DNA of 64,000 bases, taken from Streptomyces sp. GS7 (GTDB lineage Bacteria > Actinomycetota > Actinomycetes > Streptomycetales > Streptomycetaceae). The position numbers were made by a program, and so were the translations under genes. The stretch covers positions 1,295,501 through 1,359,500 of the forward strand of contig NZ_CP047146.1 of NCBI RefSeq assembly GCF_009834125.1. Reading direction: 5' to 3'. Shown here one piece after another: positions 27,901 through 36,104 of this stretch. Under the pieces are notes generated by a model. The model did not search any database. It had not been told where the DNA came from and saw nothing but the letters and a program-made list of their open reading frames with translations. Positions within the stretch are counted from its first letter, which is position 1; every line of letters starts with the position of its first letter.

Positions 27901-28873
27901 GCTGATCGTCGGCGCCGACCGGGTGGGCGCGCACACCCTCACCGCCGGCGCCCTGGTCGCGTATCTGCTCTACATCGACCTGTTCTTCGCGCCCGTGCAA
28001 CAGCTCTCCCAGGTCTTCGACGGCTACCAGCAGGCGTCCGTCTCCCTGCGCCGAATAGGCGAGCTGCTCGGCGAGCGGACCTCCACCCCGGCCGCCGAGC
28101 AGCCCCGCCCGGTTCCCTCGCTGCGCGGCGACATCGCCTTCGACGCCGTGCACTTCCACTACGGCCGGCACGACGAGCAGGCGCTGTCCGGTATCGACCT
28201 CACCATCCCCGCGGGCCAGACGGTGGCCTTCGTCGGGGAGACCGGTGCCGGCAAGTCCACCCTCGTCAAGCTGGTCGCCCGCTTCTACGACCCGACCTCG
28301 GGCGCCGTCCGCGTCGACGGTACCGACCTGCGCGAGCTGGACCTGACCGGCTACCGCCGCCGGCTCGGCATCGTCCCCCAGGAGTCCTACCTCTTCGCCG
28401 GCACGGTCCGCGACGCCATCGCCTACGGCCGTCCGGACGCCACCGACGCCGAGGTGGAGGCCGCCGCGCGGGCCGTCGGGGCCCACGCCATGATCGCCAC
28501 CCTGGACGGCGGCTACCTCCACGAGGTCGCCGAGCGGGGCCGCAACCTCTCCGCCGGCCAGCGCCAGCTGCTCGCCCTGGCCCGCGCCGAACTCGTCGAC
28601 CCCGACGTGCTGTTGCTCGACGAGGCGACCGCCGCCCTGGACCTGGCCACCGAAGCCGTCGTCAACCAGGCCACCGACCGCCTCGCCGGCCGCCGCACCA
28701 CCTTGATCGTCGCCCACCGGTTGACCACCGCCGCCCGCGCCGACCGGGTGGTGGTGCTGGACCACGGCCGGATCATCGAGGACGGCACCCACGCCCAGCT
28801 GCTCGCCCGCGACGGCCGCTATGCGGAGCTGTGGCGCACGTTCACCGGCGAGGAGGAGCCGCTGGCCGTGTAG
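24917..28873 (+). CDS. Fused heterodimer-type ABC exporter (TMD-NBD-TMD-NBD)
   Basis: 1318 residues from GTG 24917, chosen for GGGAGG six bases upstream; the frame remains open to 24809. It contains two complete ABC exporter halves. NBD1 has Walker A GTSGSGKS (387-394), LSGGQ, but a Glu in place of the Q-loop Gln (VPESSFLF) and Walker B LVLDDATS, with Asp at the catalytic Glu. NBD2 has GETGAGKS (1107-1114), VPQESYLF, LSAGQ and LLLDEATA, which is canonical. This asymmetry is known from heterodimeric exporters with one degenerate ATP site; here both halves are in one chain joined by a ~140-residue Ala/Gly/Asp-rich linker. Twelve membrane helices expected. Substrate unknown, probably a drug or lipid. 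Confidence 0.88.
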   Translation: MAGTGTARGGWTRRLTRDCWRYRKDVLLALGASLAGMAVMALVPLIPKLIIDDVIVRHERTLGPWATLLIAAAVVVYALTYLRRFYGGRLALDVQHDLRTRMYDAIARLDGRRQDELSTGQVVGRATSDLQLIQGLLFMLPMMIGNVLLFAISLAVMAVLSPLLTVVALAVAPALWFIARRSRARLFPATWYAQGQAAAVASVVDGAVSGVRVVKGFGQEEQETGKLREVGHRLFAGRLRTVRLNARYTPALQAVPALGQVAMLALGGWMATQGHITLGTFVAFSTYLAQLVGPVRMLAMMLTVGQQARAGVERVYELIDTEPTIEERADAHELPADAPATVVFDKVTFGYAPHGASPEEDGAPALRPVLEDFSLRIEAGETVAVVGTSGSGKSTVSLLLPRFYDVSAGRVLVGGHDVRELTLESLRAAIGLVPESSFLFSDAIRDNIAYGHPEATDEQIRAAARAAQADGFISELPEGYDTKVGEQGLTLSGGQRQRVALARAILTDPRLLVLDDATSAVDARVEHEIHEALRGVMAGRTTLLIAHRASTLALADRVAVLDDGRLVDIGTQEELAERCALYRRLLTDPEELGGIEHDPAGAVAEWGLPCSNRVENSGNADGEFAAAGTGGVLDRPVDGRVRPGGLVDGAPGDTADRAADREAEAAAVGGITPELWVRREQEAEAGAAGPAPRSSGAAGPGMAAALAGMPATPELLDRVAALPPATDTPDIDEAAAVRPETSYGLRRLLRGFGGPLAVALALVAVDAIASLLVPVLIRQGIDEGVRRGVLAGVWTAASLALFVVLAQWAAQIGSNRMTGRTGERVLYSLRVKIFAHLQRLGLDYYERELTGKIMTRMTTDVDALSTFLQTGLVTAVVSVLTFFGILVALLAIDVQLALVVFATLPPLIAGTYFFRKQSVKAYELARERISVVNGDLQESVAGLRIVQAFRREGHGSERYATRSDAYRRARVRGQFLISVYFPFVQLLSSVAAALVLIVGADRVGAHTLTAGALVAYLLYIDLFFAPVQQLSQVFDGYQQASVSLRRIGELLGERTSTPAAEQPRPVPSLRGDIAFDAVHFHYGRHDEQALSGIDLTIPAGQTVAFVGETGAGKSTLVKLVARFYDPTSGAVRVDGTDLRELDLTGYRRRLGIVPQESYLFAGTVRDAIAYGRPDATDAEVEAAARAVGAHAMIATLDGGYLHEVAERGRNLSAGQRQLLALARAELVDPDVLLLDEATAALDLATEAVVNQATDRLAGRRTTLIVAHRLTTAARADRVVVLDHGRIIEDGTHAQLLARDGRYAELWRTFTGEEEPLAV

Positions 28874-29044
28874 CCCGTCCGGCCGCTAGGCCCTCCCGAT
28901 CGCCCGGAGCGGGGAGCGGAACCGCCCCGCGGCACCGACGGAATCAGGCCACCGGGGCGTCACCCTCGCCGCAATGGAGGCTGGTGGCGCCCCTTCCTCG
29001 CGGATAGGTTCGGCCCGACCTTTGCTATCCCAAGGGGAGGGTGC

Positions 29045-30517
29045 ATGCGCAAGGCCAAGAGATGGCTGCTGTCGCTCGCCGTGCTCATAGGCACGGCCAC
29101 AGCCGGCAGCACCTCGGCGGGAGCGGCCACCGCCGCCGAGCCGAACGGCACGGACGTCCGGCACACAGGCGGTGCCACCGCGCGCGGCGACGACGCCGGC
29201 CAGGACATCAAGGACCGGATCCTCGCGATCCCCGGTATGAGCCTGATCGAGGAGAAGCCGGTCGACGGCTACCGCTACTTCGTCCTCGACTACACCCAGC
29301 CGATCGACCACCGGCACCCGGAGCGGGGCACCTTCCAGCAGCGGCTGACCGTGCTGCACAGGTCGGTGGACCGCCCCACGGTGTTCTTCACCTCCGGCTA
29401 CAACGTCAGCACCACACCGTCCCGCAGCGAACCCACCAAGATCATCGACGGTAACCAGGTCTCCCTGGAATACCGCTACTTCACACCGTCGCGGCCCACC
29501 CCCACCGACTGGAAGAAGCTGGACATCCGGCAGGCGGCCGCCGACCAGCACCGCATCTTCCAGGCGCTGCACGCCCTCTACCCCAAGAACTGGATCGCCA
29601 CCGGCGGCAGCAAGGGCGGCATGACGGCCACGTACTACCGCCGCTTCTTCCCGCACGACATGAACGGCACCGTCGCCTACGTCGCCCCGAACAACACCGA
29701 CCGCGCCGACCCCGCGCCCTACGACCGCTTCTTCGCCACCGTCGGCAGCGCCCGGTGCCGCGCCGACGTCGCCACGGTCGAGCGCGAGGCCCTGCTGCGC
29801 CGCGACGAGATCGTCAACCGCTACGAGAAGTGGGCCGGCGAGAACAAGCGCACCTTCACCCTGATCGGCAACGCCGACCGGGCCTACGAAGTCCTCGTCA
29901 CGGACCTGGTGTTCGGCTTCTGGCAGTACCAGCCCGCCGAGACCGCCTGCGCCACGATTCCCAAGGCGGACGCCTCGACCGACGCGCTGTACCAGTGGAT
30001 CGACAAGGTCGGCGGTTTCGACTCCTACACCGACCAGGGCCTGGAGAAGTTCCTGCCGTACTACTACCAGGCGGGCACCCAGCTCGGTGAGCCCACGTAC
30101 CACTACCCCAACATCCAGGACCTGCTGCGCTACCCCGGCCTCAACAACTCCCGCTCGTTCGTGCCGCGCGAGATCCCCATGGCGTTCGACAAGCGCGCCA
30201 TGCCGGACGTCGACCGCTGGGTGCGCCACCACGCCCGGCACATGATGTTCGTCAACGGGCAGTACGACCCGTGGAGCGCCAAGCACTTCACACTCGGCAC
30301 GGGCGCCCGGGACTCCTACGTCTTCACCGTTCCCGGCGGCAACCACGGCGCCGACATCGCGAAGCTGAAGGACGCCGACCGCACCAAGGCCACCGCCGAA
30401 CTCCTCTCCTGGGCCGGGCTCCCGGTCCCCGCGAACGGCCGGCCCACCGACCGGGCCCCGTACGACAGGAACCTGGACCGGCCGGAGCTGCACCGGATGA
30501 CGACGCTGCGGCCGTGA
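29045..30517 (+). CDS. Secreted S37 family tripeptidyl aminopeptidase
   Basis: 490 residues from ATG 29045 behind a strong purine-rich SD (GGGGAGGG). The signal peptide is MRKAKRWLLSLAVLIGTATAG with a cleavage-like ASA/AGA region near residue 27. The family (PF05576; Streptomyces prolyl tri/tetrapeptidyl aminopeptidase) is recognised by PTVFFTSGYN, the nucleophile motif GGSKGGM (Ser189), NGQYDPW (Asp408) and GGNHGAD (His434). Length is normal. It removes short peptides from the N-termini of proteins or peptides outside the cell. Confidence 0.85.
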   Translation: MRKAKRWLLSLAVLIGTATAGSTSAGAATAAEPNGTDVRHTGGATARGDDAGQDIKDRILAIPGMSLIEEKPVDGYRYFVLDYTQPIDHRHPERGTFQQRLTVLHRSVDRPTVFFTSGYNVSTTPSRSEPTKIIDGNQVSLEYRYFTPSRPTPTDWKKLDIRQAAADQHRIFQALHALYPKNWIATGGSKGGMTATYYRRFFPHDMNGTVAYVAPNNTDRADPAPYDRFFATVGSARCRADVATVEREALLRRDEIVNRYEKWAGENKRTFTLIGNADRAYEVLVTDLVFGFWQYQPAETACATIPKADASTDALYQWIDKVGGFDSYTDQGLEKFLPYYYQAGTQLGEPTYHYPNIQDLLRYPGLNNSRSFVPREIPMAFDKRAMPDVDRWVRHHARHMMFVNGQYDPWSAKHFTLGTGARDSYVFTVPGGNHGADIAKLKDADRTKATAELLSWAGLPVPANGRPTDRAPYDRNLDRPELHRMTTLRP

Positions 30518-30567
30518 CCGCCCTGACCGCGCTGTCCGGGCGGTGACGCGCCCCCGCGACCGGCGAG

Positions 30568-30607
30568 CGGCTCCCCGCGACCGGCAACCGGCGGTCGCGG
30601 GGAGCCG
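30568..30607. terminator. 16-bp hairpin between convergent genes
   Basis: Arms 30568-30583 and 30592-30607 match perfectly around an 8-nt loop. It serves both the S37 gene (+) and the GH3 gene (-). Confidence 0.85.
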
Positions 30608-30628
30608 GCCGCAACGGCCCTGCCCGGC

Positions 30629-32470
30629 TCAGTAGTTCAGTCCGTGGCCGATCCCGTACAGCACGGTCCGCGGGGCGTCCGCGCGCATGATCGCCACCGG
30701 CAGCCGGCCCACCGGATCCCGCCGGCCGGCGATCACCCGGGCCGCCGCCCGCAGCTCCACATCCGTCCACGAATAGCTCGCCAGCCCCGCCCTGACCCCG
30801 CCCAACTGCGCGATGTCGTACGGGTTGCGGACCGCCAGCTGCACCACCGGCTTCCCGGTGGCCAGCAGCGCGGCCACCAGATCCCGCTGCGGCGACGACG
30901 CGGTGACGTCGTACGTGGCCACCACCACCGCGTCCCGCTCCGCCAGCGCCGCCCTCGCCCGGTCGATCCGCGCCCGGGTCGGCGCCATACCGGTGGGCAG
31001 CGCGGTGGCGGTGAACCCGAGCCCGGTCAGCGCCCGCGCCAGGACCCGGGTCGGCGGGCCGCCGGTGCCGGACGGCGCCGCCGCGTCCGCACCCACCACC
31101 AGCACCCGGCCCTCCCGCCGCGGGGACAGCGGCAGCACCCCGCCGTCGTTGCGCAGCAGCGTGGTGGTGCGGTCCGCGATCCGGTCCGCGGCGGCCAGAT
31201 GGCCGCGGGTCCCCACCACCCGGTCGACCGCCCGGTGCGTGGTGTACGGGTCGGCGAACAGCCCGCGCCGCTCCTTGAGCACCAGGATCCGCAGCACCTT
31301 GGCGTCGAGTTCCCGCTCGCTCAGCTCCCCGCCCTCCAGCGCCCTGAGGACGGCCCGGTACGCCAGCGGCAGATCCGGCGGGTTCAGCAGCTGGTCGGCC
31401 CCGGCCCGCAGCGCCAGCACCGGCACCCGGGCGTCCCCGTACTTCTCCCGTACGCCCTCCATGCCCAGCGAATCCGTCACCACCACCCCGTCGTAGCCGA
31501 GGCGTTCGCGCAGGATGCCGGTGAGGATCGGACGGGAGAGGGTGGCCGGGTCCCCGCTGGGGTCGAAGGCGGGCACGACGATGTGCGCCGTCATGATCGT
31601 GTCGATCCCGGCGGCGATCGCGGCCCGGAACGGCGGCGCGTCCAGCCGCTCCCACTCGCGCGCGGAGTGGTGGATGTACGGCAGCCCGACGTGGCTGTCG
31701 GTGTCCGTGTCGCCGTGCCCGGGGAAGTGCTTGGCGCAGGCCGCGACCCCCGCGCCCTGATAGCCCCGCACCTGCGCGGCGACCATCCGGGACACCGCCC
31801 GCGGGTCGGCGCCGAAGGACCGTACGCCGATCACCGGGTTGGCCGGGTTCACATTGACGTCCGCGTCCGGCGCGTAGTCCTGCCGGATGCCCATCGCGCA
31901 CAGCTCCCGGCCGGCGATCCGCCCCGCCGTACGGGCGTCCTCCCGGGACCCGGACGCGCCGAGCGCCATCGCCCCGGGGAACAGCGTCGCGGGCGCGCCG
32001 ATCCGGGCCACTGTGCCGTGCTCCTGGTCCGTGGAGATCAGCACCGGTACGGGGACGCGCAGCGCGGCGGCCGCCTCCTGGATGCCGTTGGAGAGGTCGG
32101 CGACCTGGTGCGGGTCACGGATGTTGTGCGCCCAGCCGAAGTAGATGATGCCGCCGACCCGGTACGTGGCGATCAGCTCGGCGGCGTTCGCGACCCCGAT
32201 CTCCTCGCGGTTGGCCGCCGCGTCGGCCGGGTCCGGGTCGGTCGCGGAGTCCCCGTACACCCGCATCACGAAGAGCTGCCCCACCTTCTCCTCGGGCGTC
32301 ATACGGGAGAGGATCCGGCGCAGCCGGTCCAGGGCGGCGGGGGACACCGGACGGGCGGGGGAGGGGGAGGCGGCGGGCCGGGGTCCGACGGCGTGTGCGG
32401 GTCCCTCGCCGAGGGCGGCTGCGGCGGCCGCCGCGGCGGCGGTGGTCAGGACGGTACGTCTGGAGTGCAT
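30629..32470 (-). CDS. Secreted GH3 beta-N-acetylhexosaminidase (NagZ-like)
   Basis: 613 residues from ATG 32470 (product begins MHSRRTVLTTAAAAAA), chosen for a good SD (GGAAGGAGC) and because it yields a twin-Arg-type signal (SRRTVLTTA). The GH3 barrel is shown by STDQEHGTVARI, KHFPGHGDTDTDSH (the NagZ His/Asp loop) and VVVTDSLGM, with nucleophile Asp333. A C-terminal GH3 domain is present (DRTTTLLRNDGG onward). Family members release GlcNAc from cell-wall or chitin fragments. It is predicted to be exported folded by the Tat pathway. Confidence 0.87.
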   Translation of the reverse strand: MHSRRTVLTTAAAAAAAAALGEGPAHAVGPRPAASPSPARPVSPAALDRLRRILSRMTPEEKVGQLFVMRVYGDSATDPDPADAAANREEIGVANAAELIATYRVGGIIYFGWAHNIRDPHQVADLSNGIQEAAAALRVPVPVLISTDQEHGTVARIGAPATLFPGAMALGASGSREDARTAGRIAGRELCAMGIRQDYAPDADVNVNPANPVIGVRSFGADPRAVSRMVAAQVRGYQGAGVAACAKHFPGHGDTDTDSHVGLPYIHHSAREWERLDAPPFRAAIAAGIDTIMTAHIVVPAFDPSGDPATLSRPILTGILRERLGYDGVVVTDSLGMEGVREKYGDARVPVLALRAGADQLLNPPDLPLAYRAVLRALEGGELSERELDAKVLRILVLKERRGLFADPYTTHRAVDRVVGTRGHLAAADRIADRTTTLLRNDGGVLPLSPRREGRVLVVGADAAAPSGTGGPPTRVLARALTGLGFTATALPTGMAPTRARIDRARAALAERDAVVVATYDVTASSPQRDLVAALLATGKPVVQLAVRNPYDIAQLGGVRAGLASYSWTDVELRAAARVIAGRRDPVGRLPVAIMRADAPRTVLYGIGHGLNY

Positions 32471-32507
32471 CTGCGCTCCTTCCGGGGGGCTTCCTCGAGC
32501 ATGTGAA

Positions 32508-32517
32508 GGAAACTTCC
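32508..32517. promoter_or_regulatory. GGAAACTTCC palindrome upstream of the GH3 gene
   Basis: A short inverted repeat lies 38 bp before the GH3 start in a lower-GC stretch. GGAA-x2-TTCC sites occur upstream of aminosugar genes under RpiR/SIS-type regulators, but this is a weak match and could be chance. Confidence 0.25.
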
Positions 32518-32650
32518 AAGGAGACACGGATAGCCGGAAAGCACCGGCCGGTCAACGACCCACGGAGCCTGCGCCGCCCAGGGATTGCGGGGCGGGCGGG
32601 GGTGTGGTGGGGCGGGCCGGCGGGCGCTCCGCACGGCCGGGCGCGCCGGG

Positions 32651-33517
32651 TCAGCCGCCCGCCGGAGCGCCGGCGCCGGGCCGGCCGGCGTCCGCGTCCA
32701 GCAGCCGCTCCAGATGCTCGCGGCCCCGGGCCAGCAGCCCGGGGAGCCCGGCCGCCCGCGGATACCAGCGCCGCTCGTACTCCCAGCACAGCCAGCCGCC
32801 GGCCTCCCGGCCGAGCGCCGCCACCACGGCGGGCAGCGGCAGCACCCCGTCCCCCAGCGGAAGCGGCGTCAGATCGTCCGCCGAGGCGACGTCCTTGACC
32901 TGCACATACCCCAGATACGGCGCCAGCGCGGCATACGTCTCGGCGGGCGCCTCCCCGCCGAGCCAGCAGTGCAGCACGTCCCACAGCGCCCCCGCCTGCC
33001 GCCGTCCCACCGCGCCCAGGACCCCGGCGGCCGACGCCCCGGTGCGATGCGAGTCATGGGTCTCCAGCAGCACCCGCACCCCGCGCTCCGCGGCGAGCGG
33101 CGCCACCGCCCGCAGCCGCCGCACCGCATCCGCCCCGGCCGCCCGGGCCGGACGCCCCCCGCCACCGGGGAAGACCCGCACATACGGCGCCCCCAGATCG
33201 GCGGCGAGCAGCACCAGTTCGGACAGCTCCCGCCCCGACTCGGCCTCGCCGGCGGCGTCCCGGACCTCCGCCGCGACCCGGGCGTACCCGGCGACGGCCA
33301 GCACCGCCACCCCCGCGTCCGCGAACTGCCGGCGCACCGCGGCCCGTTCCCGCGCCCCGAGCAGTGGATGCACCGGCTCCTCGGGATGCGCCCGCAGCTC
33401 CACCCCCTGATACCCGGCGCCGGTCGCCAGCCGCAGCACCTCGGCCACCGGCATCCCCGGCACCCCCAGCGTCGAGAACGCGAACCGCGCCGCCGCCGAC
33501 CCGTCCCCGCCGCCCAT
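32651..33517 (-). CDS. Sugar phosphate isomerase/epimerase (TIM barrel)
   Basis: 288 residues from ATG 33517, preceded by GGGAGG four bases away; an 18-codon extension to 33571 is Gly-rich and unsupported. AP-endonuclease-2/xylose-isomerase-like barrel: GYQGVELRAHP, LGAPYVRVFPGG, RVLLETHDSHRTG, ALWDVLHCW, YVQVKDV, WLCWEYERRW. The conserved Glu, Asp, His and Glu expected to bind a divalent metal are present. The substrate is unknown. It lies head-to-tail 81 bp after the MarR-GNAT gene and faces the region 3 operon that ends with a second such barrel. Confidence 0.75.
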   Translation of the reverse strand: MGGGDGSAAARFAFSTLGVPGMPVAEVLRLATGAGYQGVELRAHPEEPVHPLLGARERAAVRRQFADAGVAVLAVAGYARVAAEVRDAAGEAESGRELSELVLLAADLGAPYVRVFPGGGGRPARAAGADAVRRLRAVAPLAAERGVRVLLETHDSHRTGASAAGVLGAVGRRQAGALWDVLHCWLGGEAPAETYAALAPYLGYVQVKDVASADDLTPLPLGDGVLPLPAVVAALGREAGGWLCWEYERRWYPRAAGLPGLLARGREHLERLLDADAGRPGAGAPAGG

Positions 33518-33598
33518 CGCGCCTCCCGTACCTCCCGTACCGCCCGCGCCGGCCGCTCGGCCGCCGCACACGCCGGGCGGACCGCGCCGCGCCGTCCG

Positions 33599-34666
33599 CT
33601 ATGCCAGCGTCAGTCGCCAGTCCTGCCCGACCAGGTCCTGCCCGAAACTGCGGTGCGGCTCCTCGGCGGCCAGCTCGAACCCGGCCCGCTGATAGATCCT
33701 CCGGGCCGCGCCCAGCACGGAGTTGGTCCACAGCACCAGCTCCCCGTACCCGGCCTCGCGGGCGAACTCCACGCAGGCACCGACCAGTCGGCGGCCCACG
33801 CCGTGCCCGCGCGCCCCGGGCTCCACCAGCAGCAGCCGCAGCCGCGCCACCCCCGGCCGCGCGTCCCGTACGCACATCACCGCACCGACCCGCTCGCCGG
33901 CCAGCTCGGCTATCCAGGTGCGGTCCCACCGCGGGTCGAAGCCCTCTGCGTACTCCGCGACGATCCGGGCCACCAGCGCCTCGTAGCGCAGGTCGAAGCC
34001 GTACTCTGCGGCGTACAGCGCGGCGTTGCGCTCCACCATCCAGCCCAGGTCACCGGGCCGGGTGGTGCGCAGGGTCACCGCGGGCGCGCTCCCGGTGCTC
34101 GACTCCTGCGGTGTGCCGTCCGCCGCCCCATCCGTCCCCGCCCCGTCCTCGCCGGGCCGGGTGTCCTCGCCGAGCAGGGCGCGGATGGTCCGCATCGAAG
34201 CCGTCAACCGCTCCCGGTCCGCGTCCGGGAGCCGTTCCAGCAGCGACCCCGCCGCTTCCTGTGAGCGCTCCTCCAGCAGCCCGGCCGCGTCCCGGCCGCC
34301 CTCGGTGAGGGTGATGCGCTGCCGGCGCGGATCCCGGTCCGATCTGCCGCGGGTGATCAGCTCGCGGTCCTCGAACTTCCCCAGCAGCCTGCTGAGATAC
34401 CCGGCGTCCAGCGACAGCGAGACGCGCAGGTCGGCGGCGTCCACCTGCGGGCGGTTGGCGACCTCGTAGAGCACCCGGGCCTCGGTGAGGGTGTACGGGG
34501 TGTACAGATGGCGGCCGTAATCCAGCGCACCGATCAGGTTGGTGTAGAAGCGGTTGAATCTGCGCAGCTCGCGGACGGCGGGATCGGCCACCGGGCCGGA
34601 TGCCGCCGTGGATGTCGCGGTGCGTTCCGCGGTGGTTGCCGTGCTGGTCGCGGTCCCGTCGGTCAT
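33599..34666 (-). CDS. Bifunctional MarR-type regulator / GNAT acetyltransferase
   Basis: 355 residues. Residues ~30-165 are a MarR winged helix: FNRFYTNLIGALDYG, YTLTEARVLYEVA, LSLDAGYLSRLLGKFEDRELI, and the wing RSDRDPRRQRITLTEGG. Residues ~195-355 are a GNAT domain with acetyl-CoA loop EPGARGHGVGRRLV and the WTNSVLGAARRIYQRAGFE end. This two-domain fusion is a known actinobacterial family. The start is ATG 34666. The 36-bp palindrome 15 bp upstream is very probably its own operator and may also control the divergent catabolic genes. Confidence 0.87.
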   Translation of the reverse strand: MTDGTATSTATTAERTATSTAASGPVADPAVRELRRFNRFYTNLIGALDYGRHLYTPYTLTEARVLYEVANRPQVDAADLRVSLSLDAGYLSRLLGKFEDRELITRGRSDRDPRRQRITLTEGGRDAAGLLEERSQEAAGSLLERLPDADRERLTASMRTIRALLGEDTRPGEDGAGTDGAADGTPQESSTGSAPAVTLRTTRPGDLGWMVERNAALYAAEYGFDLRYEALVARIVAEYAEGFDPRWDRTWIAELAGERVGAVMCVRDARPGVARLRLLLVEPGARGHGVGRRLVGACVEFAREAGYGELVLWTNSVLGAARRIYQRAGFELAAEEPHRSFGQDLVGQDWRLTLA

Positions 34667-34680
34667 CGCCGACCCCCCTC

Positions 34681-34716
34681 ACCCTTGACTCAGTCAAGCT
34701 TGACTGAGTCAAGGGT
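34681..34716. promoter_or_regulatory. Perfect 36-bp palindromic operator
   Basis: Each half contains TTGACTCAGTCAA, itself nearly self-complementary (TTGACT / AGTCAA), so the site is a palindrome of palindromes centred on AAGCTT. It spans the interval just upstream of the MarR-GNAT ATG and 210 bp from the divergent oxidoreductase. It offers two adjacent dimer sites and includes TTGACT, a possible -35 element, on both strands. Confidence 0.75.
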
Positions 34717-34925
34717 ACGCCACCGCGCCGATCCGCGCACGGCCAATTCCGCACCGGGCGCCGCCACTTGGCTGCCGGTTCGGTGCCCTCTTGTCCCCGC
34801 CGCGCCGCGCACGCTAGCTTCGCCCGCGACGGACAGCGCCCGCCGGCCGCCCACCCCACCCACGCATCCCACCCACGCACCCCACGCGACCGAACGACCT
34901 GCCGCGAGCGAGAGGGGGCCGGACC

Positions 34926-36104
34926 GTGACACGCACGACCGTACGCATCGCCATGAACGGCGTGACCGGGCGCATGGGCCACCACCAGCACCTGGTCCGC
35001 TCCCTCCTCGCGCTGCGCGAGGAGGGCGGCCTCGACCTGGGCGACGGAACGGTGATCTGGCCGGAGCCGGTGCTCGTCGGCCGCTCCGGGCACAAGGTCC
35101 GGGCGCTCGCCGAACGCCACGGCCTGGAGCACTGGAGCGACGACCTCGACGCCGTACTCGCCGACGACAGCATCGCCGTCTACTTCGACGCGCAGATCAC
35201 CGCCGCCCGCACCGACGCCGTCAAGAAGGCGATCGCCGCCGGCAAGCACCTCTACGTGGAGAAGCCCACCGCCACCGACCTGGCGGGCGCACTGGAGCTG
35301 GCCCGGCTGGCCGACGCCGCCGGCGTCAAACACGGCGTCGTCCAGGACAAGCTCTTCCTGCCCGGACTGCGCAAGCTGCGCCGCCTGGTCGACGGCGGCT
35401 TCTTCGGCCGCATCCTGTCCGTACGGGGCGAGTTCGGCTACTGGGTCTTCGAGGGCGACTGGCAGCAGGCGCAGCGCCCCTCCTGGAACTACCGCGCCGA
35501 GGACGGCGGCGGCATCGCGGCCGACATGTTCCCCCACTGGGAATACGTCCTGCACGAGCTGTTCGGCCCGGTGCGGTCCGTCCAGGCGCGGGTCACCACG
35601 CACATCCCGCGCCGCTGGGACGAGTCCGGCACCCCCTACGAGGCGACCGCCGACGACGCCGCCTACGGCATCTTCGAACTGGACGGCGGCATCATCGCCC
35701 AGATCAACTCCTCCTGGGCGGTACGGGTCCACCGCGACGAACTGGTGGAGTTCCAGGTGGACGGCACCGAGGGGTCGGCCGTCGCCGGGCTGCGCCGCTG
35801 CCGCGTCCAGCACCGCGCCGGCACGCCGAGACCCGTCTGGAACCCCGACATCCCCGACACCGCCGACGGCACCGCCACCGGTTCCCACCGCTCCTACCGC
35901 GAACAGTGGCAAGAGGTCCCGGACAACGCCGACTTCGGCAACGCCTTCAAGGCCCAATGGGAGCTGTTCCTGCGCCATGTGGTGCGCGACGAGCCCTGGC
36001 ACCGGGACCTGGCGGCGGGCGCCCGCGGCGTCCAGCTCGCCGAACTGGGCCTGCGCTCCTCGAAGGAGGGCCGCCGGCTCCCCGTACCGGAGCTGCCCCG
36101 GTGA
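34926..36104 (+). CDS. Gfo/Idh/MocA family oxidoreductase
   Basis: 392 residues from GTG 34926 after a GAGAGGGGG SD. A Rossmann domain opens with MNGVTGRMG (atypical, GxTGxMG rather than GxGxxG), followed by the family motif VEKPTA (EKP, near residue 115) and a C-terminal alpha/beta domain. AADMFPHWEYVLHELFG gives the catalytic-region His. NAD(P)-dependent oxidation of a sugar or cyclitol hydroxyl is typical. It is the first gene of a tightly coupled three-gene operon with the DUF993 gene and a TIM-barrel isomerase. Confidence 0.8.
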   Translation: MTRTTVRIAMNGVTGRMGHHQHLVRSLLALREEGGLDLGDGTVIWPEPVLVGRSGHKVRALAERHGLEHWSDDLDAVLADDSIAVYFDAQITAARTDAVKKAIAAGKHLYVEKPTATDLAGALELARLADAAGVKHGVVQDKLFLPGLRKLRRLVDGGFFGRILSVRGEFGYWVFEGDWQQAQRPSWNYRAEDGGGIAADMFPHWEYVLHELFGPVRSVQARVTTHIPRRWDESGTPYEATADDAAYGIFELDGGIIAQINSSWAVRVHRDELVEFQVDGTEGSAVAGLRRCRVQHRAGTPRPVWNPDIPDTADGTATGSHRSYREQWQEVPDNADFGNAFKAQWELFLRHVVRDEPWHRDLAAGARGVQLAELGLRSSKEGRRLPVPELPR

